The notes beneath the pieces are model-generated. The model was not told the DNA's origin, searched no databases, and was given only the letters and a program-made list of their open reading frames with translations. A stretch of 64,000 nucleotides of DNA from Tritrichomonas musculus (lineage: Eukaryota > Parabasalia > Tritrichomonadida > Tritrichomonadidae): positions 310,001 through 374,000 of the forward strand of contig JAPFFF010000041.1 of NCBI GenBank assembly GCA_039105265.1, written 5' to 3'. Positions 29,123-39,002 of the stretch are shown one piece after another (within the stretch, counting starts at the first letter, position 1; each line of letters opens with the position of its first letter). The position numbers and the translations under genes are program-made.

Positions 29123-30250
29123 ATGGGTTGTTCCCCATCCAATGCTTCTCGAGTTTCAAATAAAGTCGAAAATAATGATAGAGTGTGTGATCCAGGACCT
29201 CCTTATGATCCGAATGCTGCCGCTGCAGCTAACTCAAATGCAAATTCAGATAGTAATGAAAATAGTGGTGGAGAAGGCCAAATTAGAAACTATTTCTCTT
29301 TTTCATCATTCATCCTTCAAAACGAGGAGCCAGTCCTTTTTGATTGGCAATTTTACAACGAAATTGGAAAAGGAGCAATGAGTCGAGTTTTCCTTGCAGT
29401 ACACTTAACAAAACCACAAAAATGTGCAGCTAAAGTATACAACAAAGGTATTATTTCACGTCCAACTCTTGGTTTAGAAGAACCTCCGTACGTTGCTGTT
29501 GACAGGGAAATACAAATTCAAGCAAATCTAGTTCACAGATATGTTCTTCCTATTATCGAAGTTATTGATGACGATTGTTCAAATTCTCTTATTATACTCA
29601 TGCCGTTTGCAGAAAATGGTACGTTGCAATCTTACATATCAGCTAATGAAATCACAGAAGCTACATTGGCAATATGTTTTTATGAAGTTGCCGAGGCTCT
29701 ACGTTATGTACATTCGCAGAATATTGTCCACCGTGATTTAAAGCCAGAAAACATTCTTGTTTTCTCTCCAACTATCTTTGTTATTTCTGATTTTTCCGCA
29801 TCTTCAAAACTTGAATCAGGAGATGAAAAACTTCTCGATACGAAAGGCTCACCCGCTTTTTTATCTCCTGAGGAATGCGGTGGTGAATCTTTTTCACCGA
29901 AGCCAGCAGATGTATGGGCTTATGGCGTCACTATTTTCAGTTGTTTATTCCACAAATTGCCATTTAATCTTGATGAAGGTCAAGGGAAAACTGTGGCAAG
30001 TACTGTATATTCAGTATCTCAACTTTTAGAGACAGAAGAATTAGTGATACCTACAGAGCCAAAAGTCTCGGAAGATGCTATCGAACTTTTAAAAAGCATA
30101 CTGGTAAAAGACCCAACAAAAAGGCCGACCTTTGAAGAAATTCTTAAATGTCCATGGTTTAAAGACGCTATTGCTGTCGATGAAGAAAATAAAGCACATA
30201 TAGAAGACAATGGTGATTATGAGGAAGATGAAGAAGAAGAATGTAAGTAA
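29123..30250 (+). CDS. CaMKK/CAMK-like protein kinase with predicted N-terminal acylation
   Basis: 375 residues. The N-terminus MGCSPSNAS fits an N-myristoylation site (Gly2) with an adjacent palmitoylation cysteine (Cys3), so membrane anchoring is predicted. A disordered alanine/asparagine linker follows. The kinase domain spans about residues 73-346: glycine loop IGKGAMSRVF, catalytic lysine in CAAKVYNK, catalytic loop HRDLKPEN, metal-binding motif DFS in place of DFG, activation segment with KGSPAFLSPEE, then DVWAYGVTIF and KDPTKRPTFEEIL. The long insert after the lysine (RPTLGLEEPPYVAVDREI) and the GSPAF..PEE segment resemble CaMKK/SAK1-type kinases that activate AMPK. The acidic C-terminus ends DEEEECK. 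The DFG glycine substitution does not preclude activity. Confidence 0.87.
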   Translation: MGCSPSNASRVSNKVENNDRVCDPGPPYDPNAAAAANSNANSDSNENSGGEGQIRNYFSFSSFILQNEEPVLFDWQFYNEIGKGAMSRVFLAVHLTKPQKCAAKVYNKGIISRPTLGLEEPPYVAVDREIQIQANLVHRYVLPIIEVIDDDCSNSLIILMPFAENGTLQSYISANEITEATLAICFYEVAEALRYVHSQNIVHRDLKPENILVFSPTIFVISDFSASSKLESGDEKLLDTKGSPAFLSPEECGGESFSPKPADVWAYGVTIFSCLFHKLPFNLDEGQGKTVASTVYSVSQLLETEELVIPTEPKVSEDAIELLKSILVKDPTKRPTFEEILKCPWFKDAIAVDEENKAHIEDNGDYEEDEEEECK

Positions 30251-30551
30251 CGAAATTGAATTTCTTTTGACCAATAATTTTAGGGTTTTGTTAATATTAA
30301 GCGCTCTTTATAGTATGTAAAATATGTAAGATATGTAAAATAGATAAAATATATATGTTTAAATAAAAACAAAAATCCATGAAATTTGAAATTACTTTTT
30401 TGAAAATTTATTGATAAGATTAAAATATATGATCTGATATAGATAATATCGAAAGAGTATAATTCCAATTTTATTGGAGACTGACTTTTGGTAAAATGGC
30501 ATTTTGCACCATAATAATCTCACAGTAATATATGATTTTGATTTTCACAAA
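30251..30551. other. Spacer between convergent genes
   Basis: About 300 AT-rich bases between the kinase stop and the end of the small minus-strand gene. Presumably holds both 3' ends. Nothing else visible. Confidence 0.5.
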
Positions 30552-30812
30552 TTAGATAAAGCAAGAGCAATTATCTTTAGCTAGTTCGGCATCTAATTCG
30601 TCAAAATCGAATTCATCAGTAGGATTATCATTTTGAATATCAATTTTGTGGAAACTATTATTATTATCTCGAACTTTCAAGCCCTGGTTGAATTCGTTGT
30701 ATTTTTCCGCAAATTGTTCTTTTTCATTGCATATTGATCTATAGAAAAACGTAAATGCTCTTAAAACCTGGGAAGGGCAAGTTTTGCTAATGGACGAAAC
30801 CACTGAAAGCAT
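30552..30812 (-). CDS. Small unknown protein, 86 residues
   Basis: Starts at an ATG and reads LSVVSSISKTCPSQVLRAFT, then a charged middle, an acidic DEFDFDELDAELAKD segment and a cysteine-rich end NCSCFI. The cysteines close to the C-terminus might be lipidated, but the arrangement is not a canonical CaaX box. The frame is open for some residues upstream of the ATG, so the true start, or an upstream exon, is uncertain. I recognise no family. The amphipathic first half followed by an acidic tail is more protein-like than nearby chance frames, but confidence is modest. Confidence 0.4.
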   Translation of the reverse strand: MLSVVSSISKTCPSQVLRAFTFFYRSICNEKEQFAEKYNEFNQGLKVRDNNNSFHKIDIQNDNPTDEFDFDELDAELAKDNCSCFI

Positions 30813-31102
30813 AAATAAAATATGCTCAAAAAGTCAAAGCATTAATATTTGTTTAATCTGTTGAAATTATGCTAATAATGTTTCAGTATAATCCGATAAA
30901 TTAATAAAAAAAGTATTAACAAAAAAGCACACATATGTATATTCTATAAAACATGTGATGTAAATGCATTAAGTAAAAGATAAATAGCATGAATAACTAA
31001 TATTTGTCTACTTTTAGTATAGTAATAACATTTCACTTTACTTTATGTTATTTGAATGCAATCAGCAATACTACAACTATTCATATGGAACACATATTCA
31101 AT

Positions 31103-31387
31103 TTATTTTGGAAGTGTGCCAATTTTGCATTTAGAAATTAAATTTGGAGATATATATTTGTGTTTCTTCATAAAAGCTTCTGTAATATCACCGCCTGCTC
31201 CTGCTAAAATGCAATCTGGACCAGTTGGATGAATAGGTAAGTAAGGTGTAATGTTATAAACATCGCCCTTTAAAATTACCCAGCAATCATCTGGTTTATT
31301 GTGTTTTGCAACCTCTTCTTTAGTAATTTCACCAATCCATGGTAATTGCTCAGCTGTTTGACTCCAGTTAATTTGGCGCCCAGACAT
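31103..31387 (-). CDS. Cytochrome b5-like haem-binding protein
   Basis: 94 residues, essentially one cytochrome b5 domain. ITKEEVAKHNKPDDCWVILK matches the conserved b5 opening, GDVYNITPYLPIHPTGPD carries the first axial histidine (His53, in HPTG instead of the usual HPGG), and AGGDITEAFMKKHKY carries the second (His76). Their spacing of 23 is close to the 24 in canonical b5. No C-terminal membrane anchor is present, so a soluble electron carrier is expected. The short N-terminal extension (MSGRQINWSQTAEQLPWIG) has a tryptophan-rich character. The partner reductase is not in the window. Confidence 0.9.
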   Translation of the reverse strand: MSGRQINWSQTAEQLPWIGEITKEEVAKHNKPDDCWVILKGDVYNITPYLPIHPTGPDCILAGAGGDITEAFMKKHKYISPNLISKCKIGTLPK

Positions 31388-32544
31388 TAAATCACTTAAA
31401 CAATTTGCAAATAAAAATTAAGGGTGCTTTTCACTTTTTCCCACTTTTTCAAAAAAAAAAGTTGATTTTTTTCTGAAAACATTTTTTGAAAAATTTAAAA
31501 AAATAGTTGAAAAATTTGGTTAGGCTATTTAGGTATTCATGGAGGAAAAATCCCCAAAAAATATATATTGATCACTGTATGGTGAAAGTTGTAATGGCAT
31601 AAATTTTATTCGAAAATTTCATTTCCACTCAAGATATCTAATTTGATTTCGATAAAGAGTTTCAATAAAAAGCTACAAAAGTATGCAAACAATGCAAAAT
31701 CGTATTTCAATTCACCGTTTATACTCTTATCAATCAATTCTTAAATTTGATAATTATCAATTTATTTCGAATATTCGATATTTTTATTACTCTGTTTACG
31801 TATTCCACTTTTCCGTTATATATAAGATTTTTCATCATATTTTACATACAATAACTCCAGTAAATGCTATGAATTGCAATTTAAAATTTTAATATTTATC
31901 AATGATATCCAAAAATCCTCATAGATAATATACATAAATTTGTATTAAATATATATTAAGTAAAATAAAATTCTAAATTGAGATAAAAAAAATTTAATTT
32001 CTGTTTCGGGAAAAAACAAAAAATTCCCAAAAGGAAGAAATGTTAGAGTATAGAACCAAGAAAAAGTGGATTACTTCGCGAAAAACTGGGTGACACATTC
32101 AATTTCTATAAATTTTGAATAAAAAAAATGATCGTTCTAGTTTATAACATAAATTTGAATTTGAATTAATTTTCACAATTTTTTTTCTATAGATTGAGAA
32201 GATTCTATCAATGAGTAAAATAAGGTTCAATATCTTCAAAAATATTGGTATTAATTATATAATTATACTTATTATATTTAATATATATGAATAATAATAT
32301 CAAAAAATAAAATATTATGGTTTTAATATAAAATTAGAGTTAGAAAGTCATTTTCTTTTTTACAGATAAACGTAAGAATTATTTCTTTATCTTTTTATCG
32401 TTTTTTTTATATTCTTTGAAAATATCTCATTACTAATTCAAAAAAAAAAAATAAATAAATGATTAAATTAAATCTATTATTTGGATCAACTTATTGATAC
32501 ATTTATGGTAAAATATATTTTGGATTTTGAAACATATTTTTCAA
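31388..32544. other. 1.16 kb AT-rich intergenic region
   Basis: Between divergent cytochrome b5 and RCC1-kinase genes. One 69-codon open frame at 31,683 has no features of a gene. No inverted repeat or RNA found by eye. Confidence 0.5.
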
Positions 32545-35010
32545 ATGAAAATCTGTGGAACAAACAGGCATTGTCAGCTTACTGTAAATTCAAACAATAC
32601 AAATATTGATCACACGCCAATTATTACGCCAGTAATTAATTCAAACCTTAATCCTTTATCTCTTCTATCTTTTTCAGTTTATAACGAGCATTCAGTGTGG
32701 ATCACACGAAATGGAAAAGTGCACGCCATTGGTGATAACAGATATGGTCAAATAGTTACGAATATCCCAAAGGAATCTATCAATACAGATACGATATTTA
32801 GTATTCAAGATAAAGATGGCAACTCGTGGTTATCCATTTCAGCAGTTTGTGGTGAATCATACACTCTCTATTTAGTTTCATCACCTAATAAAAAAGGTCC
32901 TCCACGCCTTGCATATTCATACAGAAATCAAAACACGCCCCATCCACTTTTTCTGAACACCGATGAACATTATCCCATTGCCATTTTTGGTGGCCGACAA
33001 ACGGCAGCGGCGATTGATATTGATGGTTCAGTTTTAATCATTAAAAAAACTTTTTTTCAATCGAGCTCGACGATAGCCGACTTCATATCACTTCCACGAG
33101 GAGAAAAAGCGGTTCAAGTTGCATGCTGTGATGAATCTGTTATTGTACTCTCAAACAACGGTCGAGTTTTTGAGGCTTCTTTAACGAATAATAAACGGCT
33201 TTTTTTTTCGGGAATTGTTGATTTTATCGGTGTCAAAATTGTGGGGATATCTGGCACTCATAACCACTTTTTGGCTGTTTCAAGTGAAGGCTTTGTTTTC
33301 GGACGAGGCTCGAATTCGCAAGGCAGACTTTGTTTTGAGAGCAATATTCAAAAAGTGGATAAATTCACAGTGATTTCATCGTTGAGAAAATATAGAATTA
33401 AGTCAGCTTTCGCCGGCTATTCGCACTCGCTCTTCCAGACGTTTGAAGGACAAGTCGTTGCCGGTGGAGACAACTACAATGGAAACCTTCTGCTCGATCG
33501 GCAGCCAAATGAAGAAGACTTCTTCTCGCCCGTCGAAACTGTTGTGAAGAAAGGAGCAACTCTTTGTATCACTGGATGGAATCTGTCTGTTGTTTTCGTC
33601 GACTGTGAGCCGCCTCCGAACATGCCAAACAGCTTCATAACGAAGCCAAAGGAGGCGATAACGTGGCCACAATTGGACTATGTTGACGAGGCACAAAACT
33701 CAAAAAACGAAATTGAAGAAGTCACATCAAATCAAAATCAACAACAACAAGCATTGAGTCAGAATCCAATTGAACACAACATTAGTCAGAATCCAATTGA
33801 ACACAACATTAGTCAGAATCCAATTGAACACAACATTAGTCAGAATCCAATTGAACACAACATTAGTCAGAATCCAATTGAACTCAACATTAGTCAGAAT
33901 CTAATTGAACTCAATGTTAGTCAGAATTCAACAGAAATTAACGGCGTTCTAAATTCAATTGAAAATAAAAGTCAGTCTGATTTTGGCCAAAGTCGAACTG
34001 ATGACAAGATGCGAATCATCGAACTCGAGCGTAAATTGAATGAACAAAATTCGAAGATTCGAAAGCTCGAGAAAGAATTAAACAAATCCAAGCTCAAAAT
34101 CGATCTTCTTCAAAATCAGAAGCAATCAAGCAAAAGCACAAGTTCAAGCTCATCTGTGCGAGTATACGACTCAAAGCAATTCTCCAACTTCAGGACGACG
34201 CGTGAGGTGCACAGCAGCGACGATGACTATGAAGAAGAAGAAGAGGAAGAGTTTGAAAATGGCGTGAAAGTGCTCGAAGTTGTCAGTGACGAATCGTTCA
34301 TAATGAGAAGGATGAAAGTGAATGTTTGGAATAATGAGAAGCAGCAGCAAGTTGTCAATTTAATAGAGACGATCCAAATGGGAAATCATCCAAACATCCA
34401 AAAAATGCTCGGTTTTTACGTCGACAATGAAGAGTTGACGGCTTCCTTTCTCTACGAATATTGTCAAATTGACTTGAGCCAAATGATTAGAAATAACTCG
34501 CCTTCAAAAGTCGATCTGGTCTCTTCTGTCTACCAAATCGCAGAGGCGTTGAAATACGCACACTTCGTCGGAGTCTGTCATGGAAACCTGACACCACAAA
34601 CAGTAATGGTCGACGATAAAGGAATCATCAAAATTGGCGGTTTTTGTTTGTCTTTGTTCATTAAAAATAATTCAAACGAGTTCGATGCACCTGAAATTGG
34701 AAGCGGAAATGAAATAGATGAAAAGGCGGACGTTTATTCTTTTGGCGTTTTGTTGCTTTACATTTTAAACGGTGGAAAAAAAATCGATCTCGGAAACAAA
34801 AAGAAACCCGTCTTTCCTCGGGCTTTCAGTGACTATTCGAAAGAATTGATTAAAAAGTGCTGTAACGTGAATCCGAAAAAAAGACCTAATTTCAATGTAA
34901 TTTGCAAGGAACTTGAATTAAATGAGTTTAATTTGATAAGCTTATCTAAATCTGAAATTCAGAAAATTAAAATGTATGTAGAAAATCACAAAAAGTTAAT
35001 TCCTTATTGA
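32545..35010 (+). CDS. RCC1-repeat protein fused to a pseudokinase domain
   Basis: 821 residues from the ATG giving MKICGTNRHC; the frame is open six codons upstream but with no ATG. Residues 1-370 hold RCC1-type blades (VWITRNGKVHAIGDNRYGQI; FLAVSSEGFVFGRGSNSQGR; SLFQTFEGQVVAGGDNYNGN). A nine-residue tandem repeat then a coiled coil (IIELERKLNEQNSKIRKLEK) follows, and an acidic stretch (DDDYEEEEEEEF). The C-terminal about 240 residues have a kinase fold, but the catalytic loop reads CHGNLTPQT where HRDLKPEN is expected and the DFG position reads GGF, so catalysis is unlikely. ADVYSFGVLLLYIL and NPKKRPNF are kept. This combination occurs as large families in trichomonads. A regulatory scaffold is inferred. 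Confidence 0.85.
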   Translation: MKICGTNRHCQLTVNSNNTNIDHTPIITPVINSNLNPLSLLSFSVYNEHSVWITRNGKVHAIGDNRYGQIVTNIPKESINTDTIFSIQDKDGNSWLSISAVCGESYTLYLVSSPNKKGPPRLAYSYRNQNTPHPLFLNTDEHYPIAIFGGRQTAAAIDIDGSVLIIKKTFFQSSSTIADFISLPRGEKAVQVACCDESVIVLSNNGRVFEASLTNNKRLFFSGIVDFIGVKIVGISGTHNHFLAVSSEGFVFGRGSNSQGRLCFESNIQKVDKFTVISSLRKYRIKSAFAGYSHSLFQTFEGQVVAGGDNYNGNLLLDRQPNEEDFFSPVETVVKKGATLCITGWNLSVVFVDCEPPPNMPNSFITKPKEAITWPQLDYVDEAQNSKNEIEEVTSNQNQQQQALSQNPIEHNISQNPIEHNISQNPIEHNISQNPIEHNISQNPIELNISQNLIELNVSQNSTEINGVLNSIENKSQSDFGQSRTDDKMRIIELERKLNEQNSKIRKLEKELNKSKLKIDLLQNQKQSSKSTSSSSSVRVYDSKQFSNFRTTREVHSSDDDYEEEEEEEFENGVKVLEVVSDESFIMRRMKVNVWNNEKQQQVVNLIETIQMGNHPNIQKMLGFYVDNEELTASFLYEYCQIDLSQMIRNNSPSKVDLVSSVYQIAEALKYAHFVGVCHGNLTPQTVMVDDKGIIKIGGFCLSLFIKNNSNEFDAPEIGSGNEIDEKADVYSFGVLLLYILNGGKKIDLGNKKKPVFPRAFSDYSKELIKKCCNVNPKKRPNFNVICKELELNEFNLISLSKSEIQKIKMYVENHKKLIPY
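33757..33945 (+). repeat. 27-base coding minisatellite (SQNPIEHNI), seven units
   Basis: Seven in-frame units of 27 bases inside the RCC1-pseudokinase gene. The first four encode SQNPIEHNI exactly, and the last three diverge (SQNPIELNI, SQNLIELNV, SQNSTEING). The gradient of divergence suggests growth by slippage from the left side. It links the RCC1 part to the coiled coil. Confidence 0.92.
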
Positions 35011-35357
35011 TTATTATTATGAATAAAAAATTATAGTAAATAATTAAATAAATCTTTCCATTTTTTCTATAATTTAAAAATTTGATCATATTAGAATTAA
35101 TATTGATATTTACATCAATCAAAGTAATTGATAATTGCTGATTTAGATTAAGTGAATTGATTTTAAGTTTAAAAATAGTAGTTTTTCTTCTACAATGTTA
35201 TTATTGAGTTTTGTTTCAAATAAAATTTTTATCTTTCAAATTTTCTATGAATTTTGAATGAAACTTTCAAAATTTGAATAAAATATAAAAAAATAAATAA
35301 AATTGAAAAAATCCTCTTATTTATCCAAATAAATAACATATAATAAATAATATTTAA
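35011..35357. other. Spacer between convergent genes
   Basis: About 350 AT-rich bases between the RCC1-pseudokinase and the casein kinase 1 gene ends. Nothing recognisable. Confidence 0.5.
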
Positions 35358-36746
35358 TTAATATATAATACGCTTTCTTGCACCATAAACAGTCTGTGGT
35401 TTTGGGTCTTTCAACCAGATTGGTGATAATCTCTTATTGTCAAAGTAAGGATGAACAATTTCCTTCTTCGATTTATTATTTACTTTAGCATTATTTATTC
35501 CAGTTAATTGAGGAGTTTTGGTTTCAGTTGGATTATCTTCAAAATTATTAGTAATATCTATATTTCTTTTATCATCTAAACTTTTTCTATTGAATTTGAT
35601 CGGCGTTTTGGGAAGTACATTTGTGGACTTTTGTTGCTGAATATTGCATAAACGAGGCATTGGAACATCATTGAATAATACATTGCTGGCTGTTGTACGT
35701 ATTTTATGTGCTGTAGTAATGGGTCTGCTTGCAGAAATTTGAGGATTTTTTAAATTACCTGCATTGTTGTTAAAACTTACTACATTATTTGTTGTTGGAT
35801 TTAGTTGAATATCATTGCGAAATGATACTTTGGTTGTTAACGGTCTTTTGGTTGGATTTGATTTTGGAGTAATAGACCAATCATATTCATAATCGTACAA
35901 ATAGCCTTCTCTTTCAAAAAGATCTCTGAAAAGTTTTCTGAGCATTGCATATTTAGGTTCTTCAGTAAATTGAAGATTTCTTACATGGTCGAAGTATTTT
36001 ACAAATTCATTAGGTAAGCCTCTGCATAAATCTTCAAAGCTTGTTCGTGATTTAATTTCACATATCTTTTCATACTTGTGTTTGCGGTCCGCATCTTTTA
36101 AACCCATCCAAGGTAAGTTTCCTCGCAATAAATAAATCCAAACAAATCCTAGGGCCTCGAGATCGTCTCGGCGGCCTTGTTCTGATCCTCGAAGAGCAGC
36201 AACAGATGCATAACGAGCAGTACCAGTAAGAGATTTGCCTTCTTTGTAAGGTATATGTTGGTGAGTATTAGAATTTCTGTATTTTTTAGCTAAACCAAAA
36301 TCAATTATAAAAACCTGATTAGAATTAGATCCCGTTCCCATTACAAAATTATCTGGTTTAATATCTCTATGGATAAAATTTTTGCTATGAACGTATTCGA
36401 TGCATGATAGCATTTGATCAGCAAGCATCAAAACTGTTTTTAATGTTAATCGGTGATGGCATTGAACAAAAAGATCTTCTAATGACTTGCCAAGAAGATC
36501 AATAACCATTGCATTACTCAAGGCATCGCTGCCATAGTAATGAATGCAAGGAATTCCGGTGCCACCTTGAAGGCGCTTATAAAGTTTTGCTTCAAATTGT
36601 AGTTGTGGAACGCGGGCATTAATTTTTTCGAGTTTAACAGCAACCCGCCGGTGAGTAGATGTGTTTTCACCAATGAATATTTCGCCAAAACTTCCACCGC
36701 CAATACGTTTTTTTAATTTGTAGTGCGAACCTATAATTCTATCCAT
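35358..36746 (-). CDS. Casein kinase 1 family protein kinase
   Basis: 462 residues from the ATG giving [20 protein letters not shown]; the frame opens ten codons earlier at a TTG, but an initiator-like TCATTA abuts this ATG. The kinase domain fills residues 8-290: glycine loop [17 protein letters not shown], catalytic loop [19 protein letters not shown], and the CK1 hallmark [27 protein letters not shown] (broken up: TARYAS then EQGRRDDLE). [12 protein letters not shown] and LPWMGLK are likewise CK1-specific. The 170-residue tail is basic, N/T-rich and probably disordered. CK1 enzymes are Ser/Thr kinases preferring acidic or primed sites. CK1 is a multi-member family in trichomonads. Confidence 0.95.
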   Translation of the reverse strand: MDRIIGSHYKLKKRIGGGSFGEIFIGENTSTHRRVAVKLEKINARVPQLQFEAKLYKRLQGGTGIPCIHYYGSDALSNAMVIDLLGKSLEDLFVQCHHRLTLKTVLMLADQMLSCIEYVHSKNFIHRDIKPDNFVMGTGSNSNQVFIIDFGLAKKYRNSNTHQHIPYKEGKSLTGTARYASVAALRGSEQGRRDDLEALGFVWIYLLRGNLPWMGLKDADRKHKYEKICEIKSRTSFEDLCRGLPNEFVKYFDHVRNLQFTEEPKYAMLRKLFRDLFEREGYLYDYEYDWSITPKSNPTKRPLTTKVSFRNDIQLNPTTNNVVSFNNNAGNLKNPQISASRPITTAHKIRTTASNVLFNDVPMPRLCNIQQQKSTNVLPKTPIKFNRKSLDDKRNIDITNNFEDNPTETKTPQLTGINNAKVNNKSKKEIVHPYFDNKRLSPIWLKDPKPQTVYGARKRIIY

Positions 36747-36752
36747 TAATGA
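36747..36752 (-). promoter_or_regulatory. Initiator-like TCATTA abutting the CK1 start
   Basis: On the minus strand TCATTA is followed directly by the ATG at 36746, implying a leader of only about three bases. Very short leaders are known in trichomonads. It helps choose this ATG over the upstream TTG. Confidence 0.45.
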
Positions 36753-37097
36753 AAGATTTTTTTTCTTCGTTATCAATTTTTGAAATAACGAATAAATTTT
36801 TCAGAATAAAATAGTATTCAAAATAAAATGGAAATACTTTGGAAACAAATACTATTTTTATAAAATATTTTAATGTAATTGTATTTAATTTTAAATTAAA
36901 ATATTAAAAAGGATTAAAATTATCATAAAAAAATATTTAAAAAAAGATATTTTGAATTTTATTTATAAAATATAAATTTACTTTTGAGTATAAAATAGAA
37001 TTCAACATTTATAAAGATATCTTAATACAAAGTATTTTTTTATATAATATTTATTAAAAGTATATGAATAAAAATAACACTAATTATTTAAAACGCA
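36753..37097. other. AT-rich spacer
   Basis: About 345 bases, very AT-rich, between the CK1 start and the end of the BspA-like fragment. Nothing recognisable. Confidence 0.5.
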
Positions 37098-37615
37098 TTA
37101 AGAATAATCAATCAATGGATTTGATAATGTTTGACTCATTAAATTCTCGCTAATTCTAGAATTATCTGCATTTGAATTATTTGAAATAATTGGAGGCAAT
37201 GGAGGATTTGTTTCTGGTCCTGATACATGATATTTTTTATAAATCAAAATGGTAGCCACATTCGTAATGGCAACGAAAAGGCCAGATCCGATTCCAATAC
37301 TTAAACATAATACCAATTTATTTCTTTTTTCTTTTTGTTCATCAATCAATTTTGTAGTATTGTAAGAGCAAAATGTGCCTTTGTAATCTTTCGATGTTGT
37401 TAAAATTGTTGTATTTTCAGGAAAGCCAATAAAAGTGTCATACTGAGGATGTGTCTTACCTCGGTAAATAATTTTTTTCAAAATTTGTATTTAAAAATGA
37501 ATAATTCTCCCGATTGATTGAATACTTTCTAACAGATACAATTCATTTGTTAATTTTGTGCATCCATAAAATGTATTATCACCAATTGAAGTGACTTTTT
37601 TATTCATTGAGACTA
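37098..37615 (-). pseudogene. C-terminal fragment of a BspA-like leucine-rich-repeat surface protein
   Basis: On the minus strand from 37615 the sequence reads VTSIGDNTFYGCTKLTNELY, the typical unit of the TpLRR/BspA repeat of trichomonad surface proteins. After an in-frame stop (TAA near 37499) and an apparent shift, the same frame resumes at KIIYRGKTHPQYD, continues through a transmembrane helix (LVLCLSIGIGSGLFVAITNV) and a short cytoplasmic tail ending NPLIDYS. This is the standard C-terminal architecture of the family. The repeat-bearing N-terminal bulk is missing; at 37.61 kb it abuts a gene of the virus-like element. Full-length relatives have many repeats and bind host or bacterial surfaces. 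The fragment is probably dead. Confidence 0.75.
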
Positions 37616-38026
37616 TTGATGATATGTTTGAATACGTGAAACATTAACATATGGTTCGATAGGTTTATCTATATATTTAAAAGATTTCGTATTTGGATCG
37701 TAATATCTGGATTTAAATGTATATGTATTACTCTGTTCTAGTTCTGTATTCTTTCGTGGAACAGTTCTAGATACATTACAAAGTTTACCATTACGTTTGG
37801 TGAATCGTTTTGTTTCTTGGGGAATATCTTCAATAAGTGTTCTGGTATCGAACTTACTAGCATTTAGGTTACGTCTAAATAAAGTGTTAAGTGTTTTATA
37901 ATCTTGTTTAGCTGTTAACTCAGCAATCGATTTCTTAAGTAATGTTAAGTCATTTGTGGTATATAACTCTTCTAGATTTGGTTGTTTGCTCTTACTCTTC
38001 GATGAAGAGATTTCACTGAAACTCAT
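37613..38026 (-). CDS. Small element protein, paralogue A
   Basis: 137 residues counted from MSFSEISSSKSK; the frame also opens at an ATG 14 codons earlier (38068), but that leader is cysteine-rich and absent from its relative. The core (LKKSIAELTAKQDYKTLNTL, then RRNLNASKFDTRTLIEDIP and FTKRNGKLCN) is clearly related to the next protein on the same strand. The C-terminal part (YTFKSRYYDPNTKSFKYIDK) is extra. Basic overall. I recognise no family. It is the outermost visible gene of the element and abuts the BspA fragment. Confidence 0.6.
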   Translation of the reverse strand: MSFSEISSSKSKSKQPNLEELYTTNDLTLLKKSIAELTAKQDYKTLNTLFRRNLNASKFDTRTLIEDIPQETKRFTKRNGKLCNVSRTVPRKNTELEQSNTYTFKSRYYDPNTKSFKYIDKPIEPYVNVSRIQTYHQ

Positions 38027-38099
38027 TTCTATGTAATTAAACTTTACACAACACTTACACAAAAGCATTTTTCATAGCAAAGTAAGCGAAACTTATACT

Positions 38100-38342
38100 T
38101 TATTTTTGGTCTTTACGTCTTGGTCTAGTCTCACATTTCATTACGCCTTTCCTCATAGTAAAGTCTCTATCTGCGCAAGGTATCTCTTCATTAAGTTCAC
38201 GAGTATTAAACTTCCATGTATTTGGATTACGAAGTAATAAAGTATTAACTGTTTTATAATCTTTGAAACTTATCAATCGAGAGAGTTCATGTTTCAACTT
38301 ATTCATATCTACGTTAGCGAATAGTTCTGTTAATTCTGTCAT
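38100..38342 (-). CDS. Small element protein, paralogue B
   Basis: 80 residues. LKHELSRLISFKDYKTVNTL, LLRNPNTWKFNTRELNEEIP and FTMRKGVMKCETRPRRKDQK align along their whole length with paralogue A immediately downstream, so the pair arose by tandem duplication. The conserved core is DYKT-x-NTL-x-RN followed by KF-x-TR-x-L-x-E-x-IP. Short, basic at the end. No family recognised. Function unknown. Confidence 0.6.
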   Translation of the reverse strand: MTELTELFANVDMNKLKHELSRLISFKDYKTVNTLLLRNPNTWKFNTRELNEEIPCADRDFTMRKGVMKCETRPRRKDQK

Positions 38343-38393
38343 TTATATATAGGATAAAAATACATAGCAAACACATTGTTAATTCACTTCTTC

Positions 38394-38780
38394 ACTAATT
38401 TATATAAGCGACTCATCTTGCCATTAATTCTGTTATATCTCATTTTAATTTCATATCCAACTGGTATTGTTTTAGCATCGATTCCATAATGGTTATATAA
38501 CTCTCTTTTATTCGAGAATTCTATATCTACAATAAGTTCATTAACCGTTTCATTGGCTTTGTAAACTTCACTATGTGGATCAGTGATAGATTTATTAACA
38601 GGCTCATTAGTGTTAGGTTCGTTAATTGATTCATTATTGTTAAATTTGTTAATTGGTTCATTAGTGGTAGATTCGTTAATTGGTTCATCATCAACATATT
38701 CATCCTTTGTAGCGGAGTACGAAGTATCATCATCATTATCATCATCATCATTATCATCATATTTACCAAATCGTACATAA
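38394..38780 (-). other. Remnant coding stretch with acidic repeats, no clear start
   Basis: An open minus-strand frame missed when ATG starts are demanded. It begins in an aspartate-rich stretch (DDNDDDDNDDD), passes through imperfect NEPIN-type repeats encoded by 36-42 base units around 38,590-38,690, and ends in an ordered-looking basic segment (SNKRELYNHYGIDAKTIPVG, then MSRLYKLVKK). The direction matches the neighbours. I treat it as part of the decayed left arm and do not attempt a full gene. Confidence 0.45.
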
Positions 38781-39002
38781 CCAAATTTATAAAATGTTTA
38801 TTCCCAATTTGTTTTACTCATACAATTCCATGCTCTATTGCGTAATATATTCAAATGTCGTTCATATCTATTGTTTGGTATCGAATAATTCCTTTTCTTC
38901 AAATGTTTCCCATATCTTTTCATCATCTGTATATAAAGAAACTTTTTATTTATCTTTCAATAAATCCTTCAATATTTTGCACTCTTTCTTATCTTCTATT
39001 TT

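Noticed and set aside
33757-33945. Possible CRISPR-like array of 27-base repeats
   Set aside because: Repeats are directly adjacent without spacers and are coding; it is a minisatellite in a eukaryotic gene.
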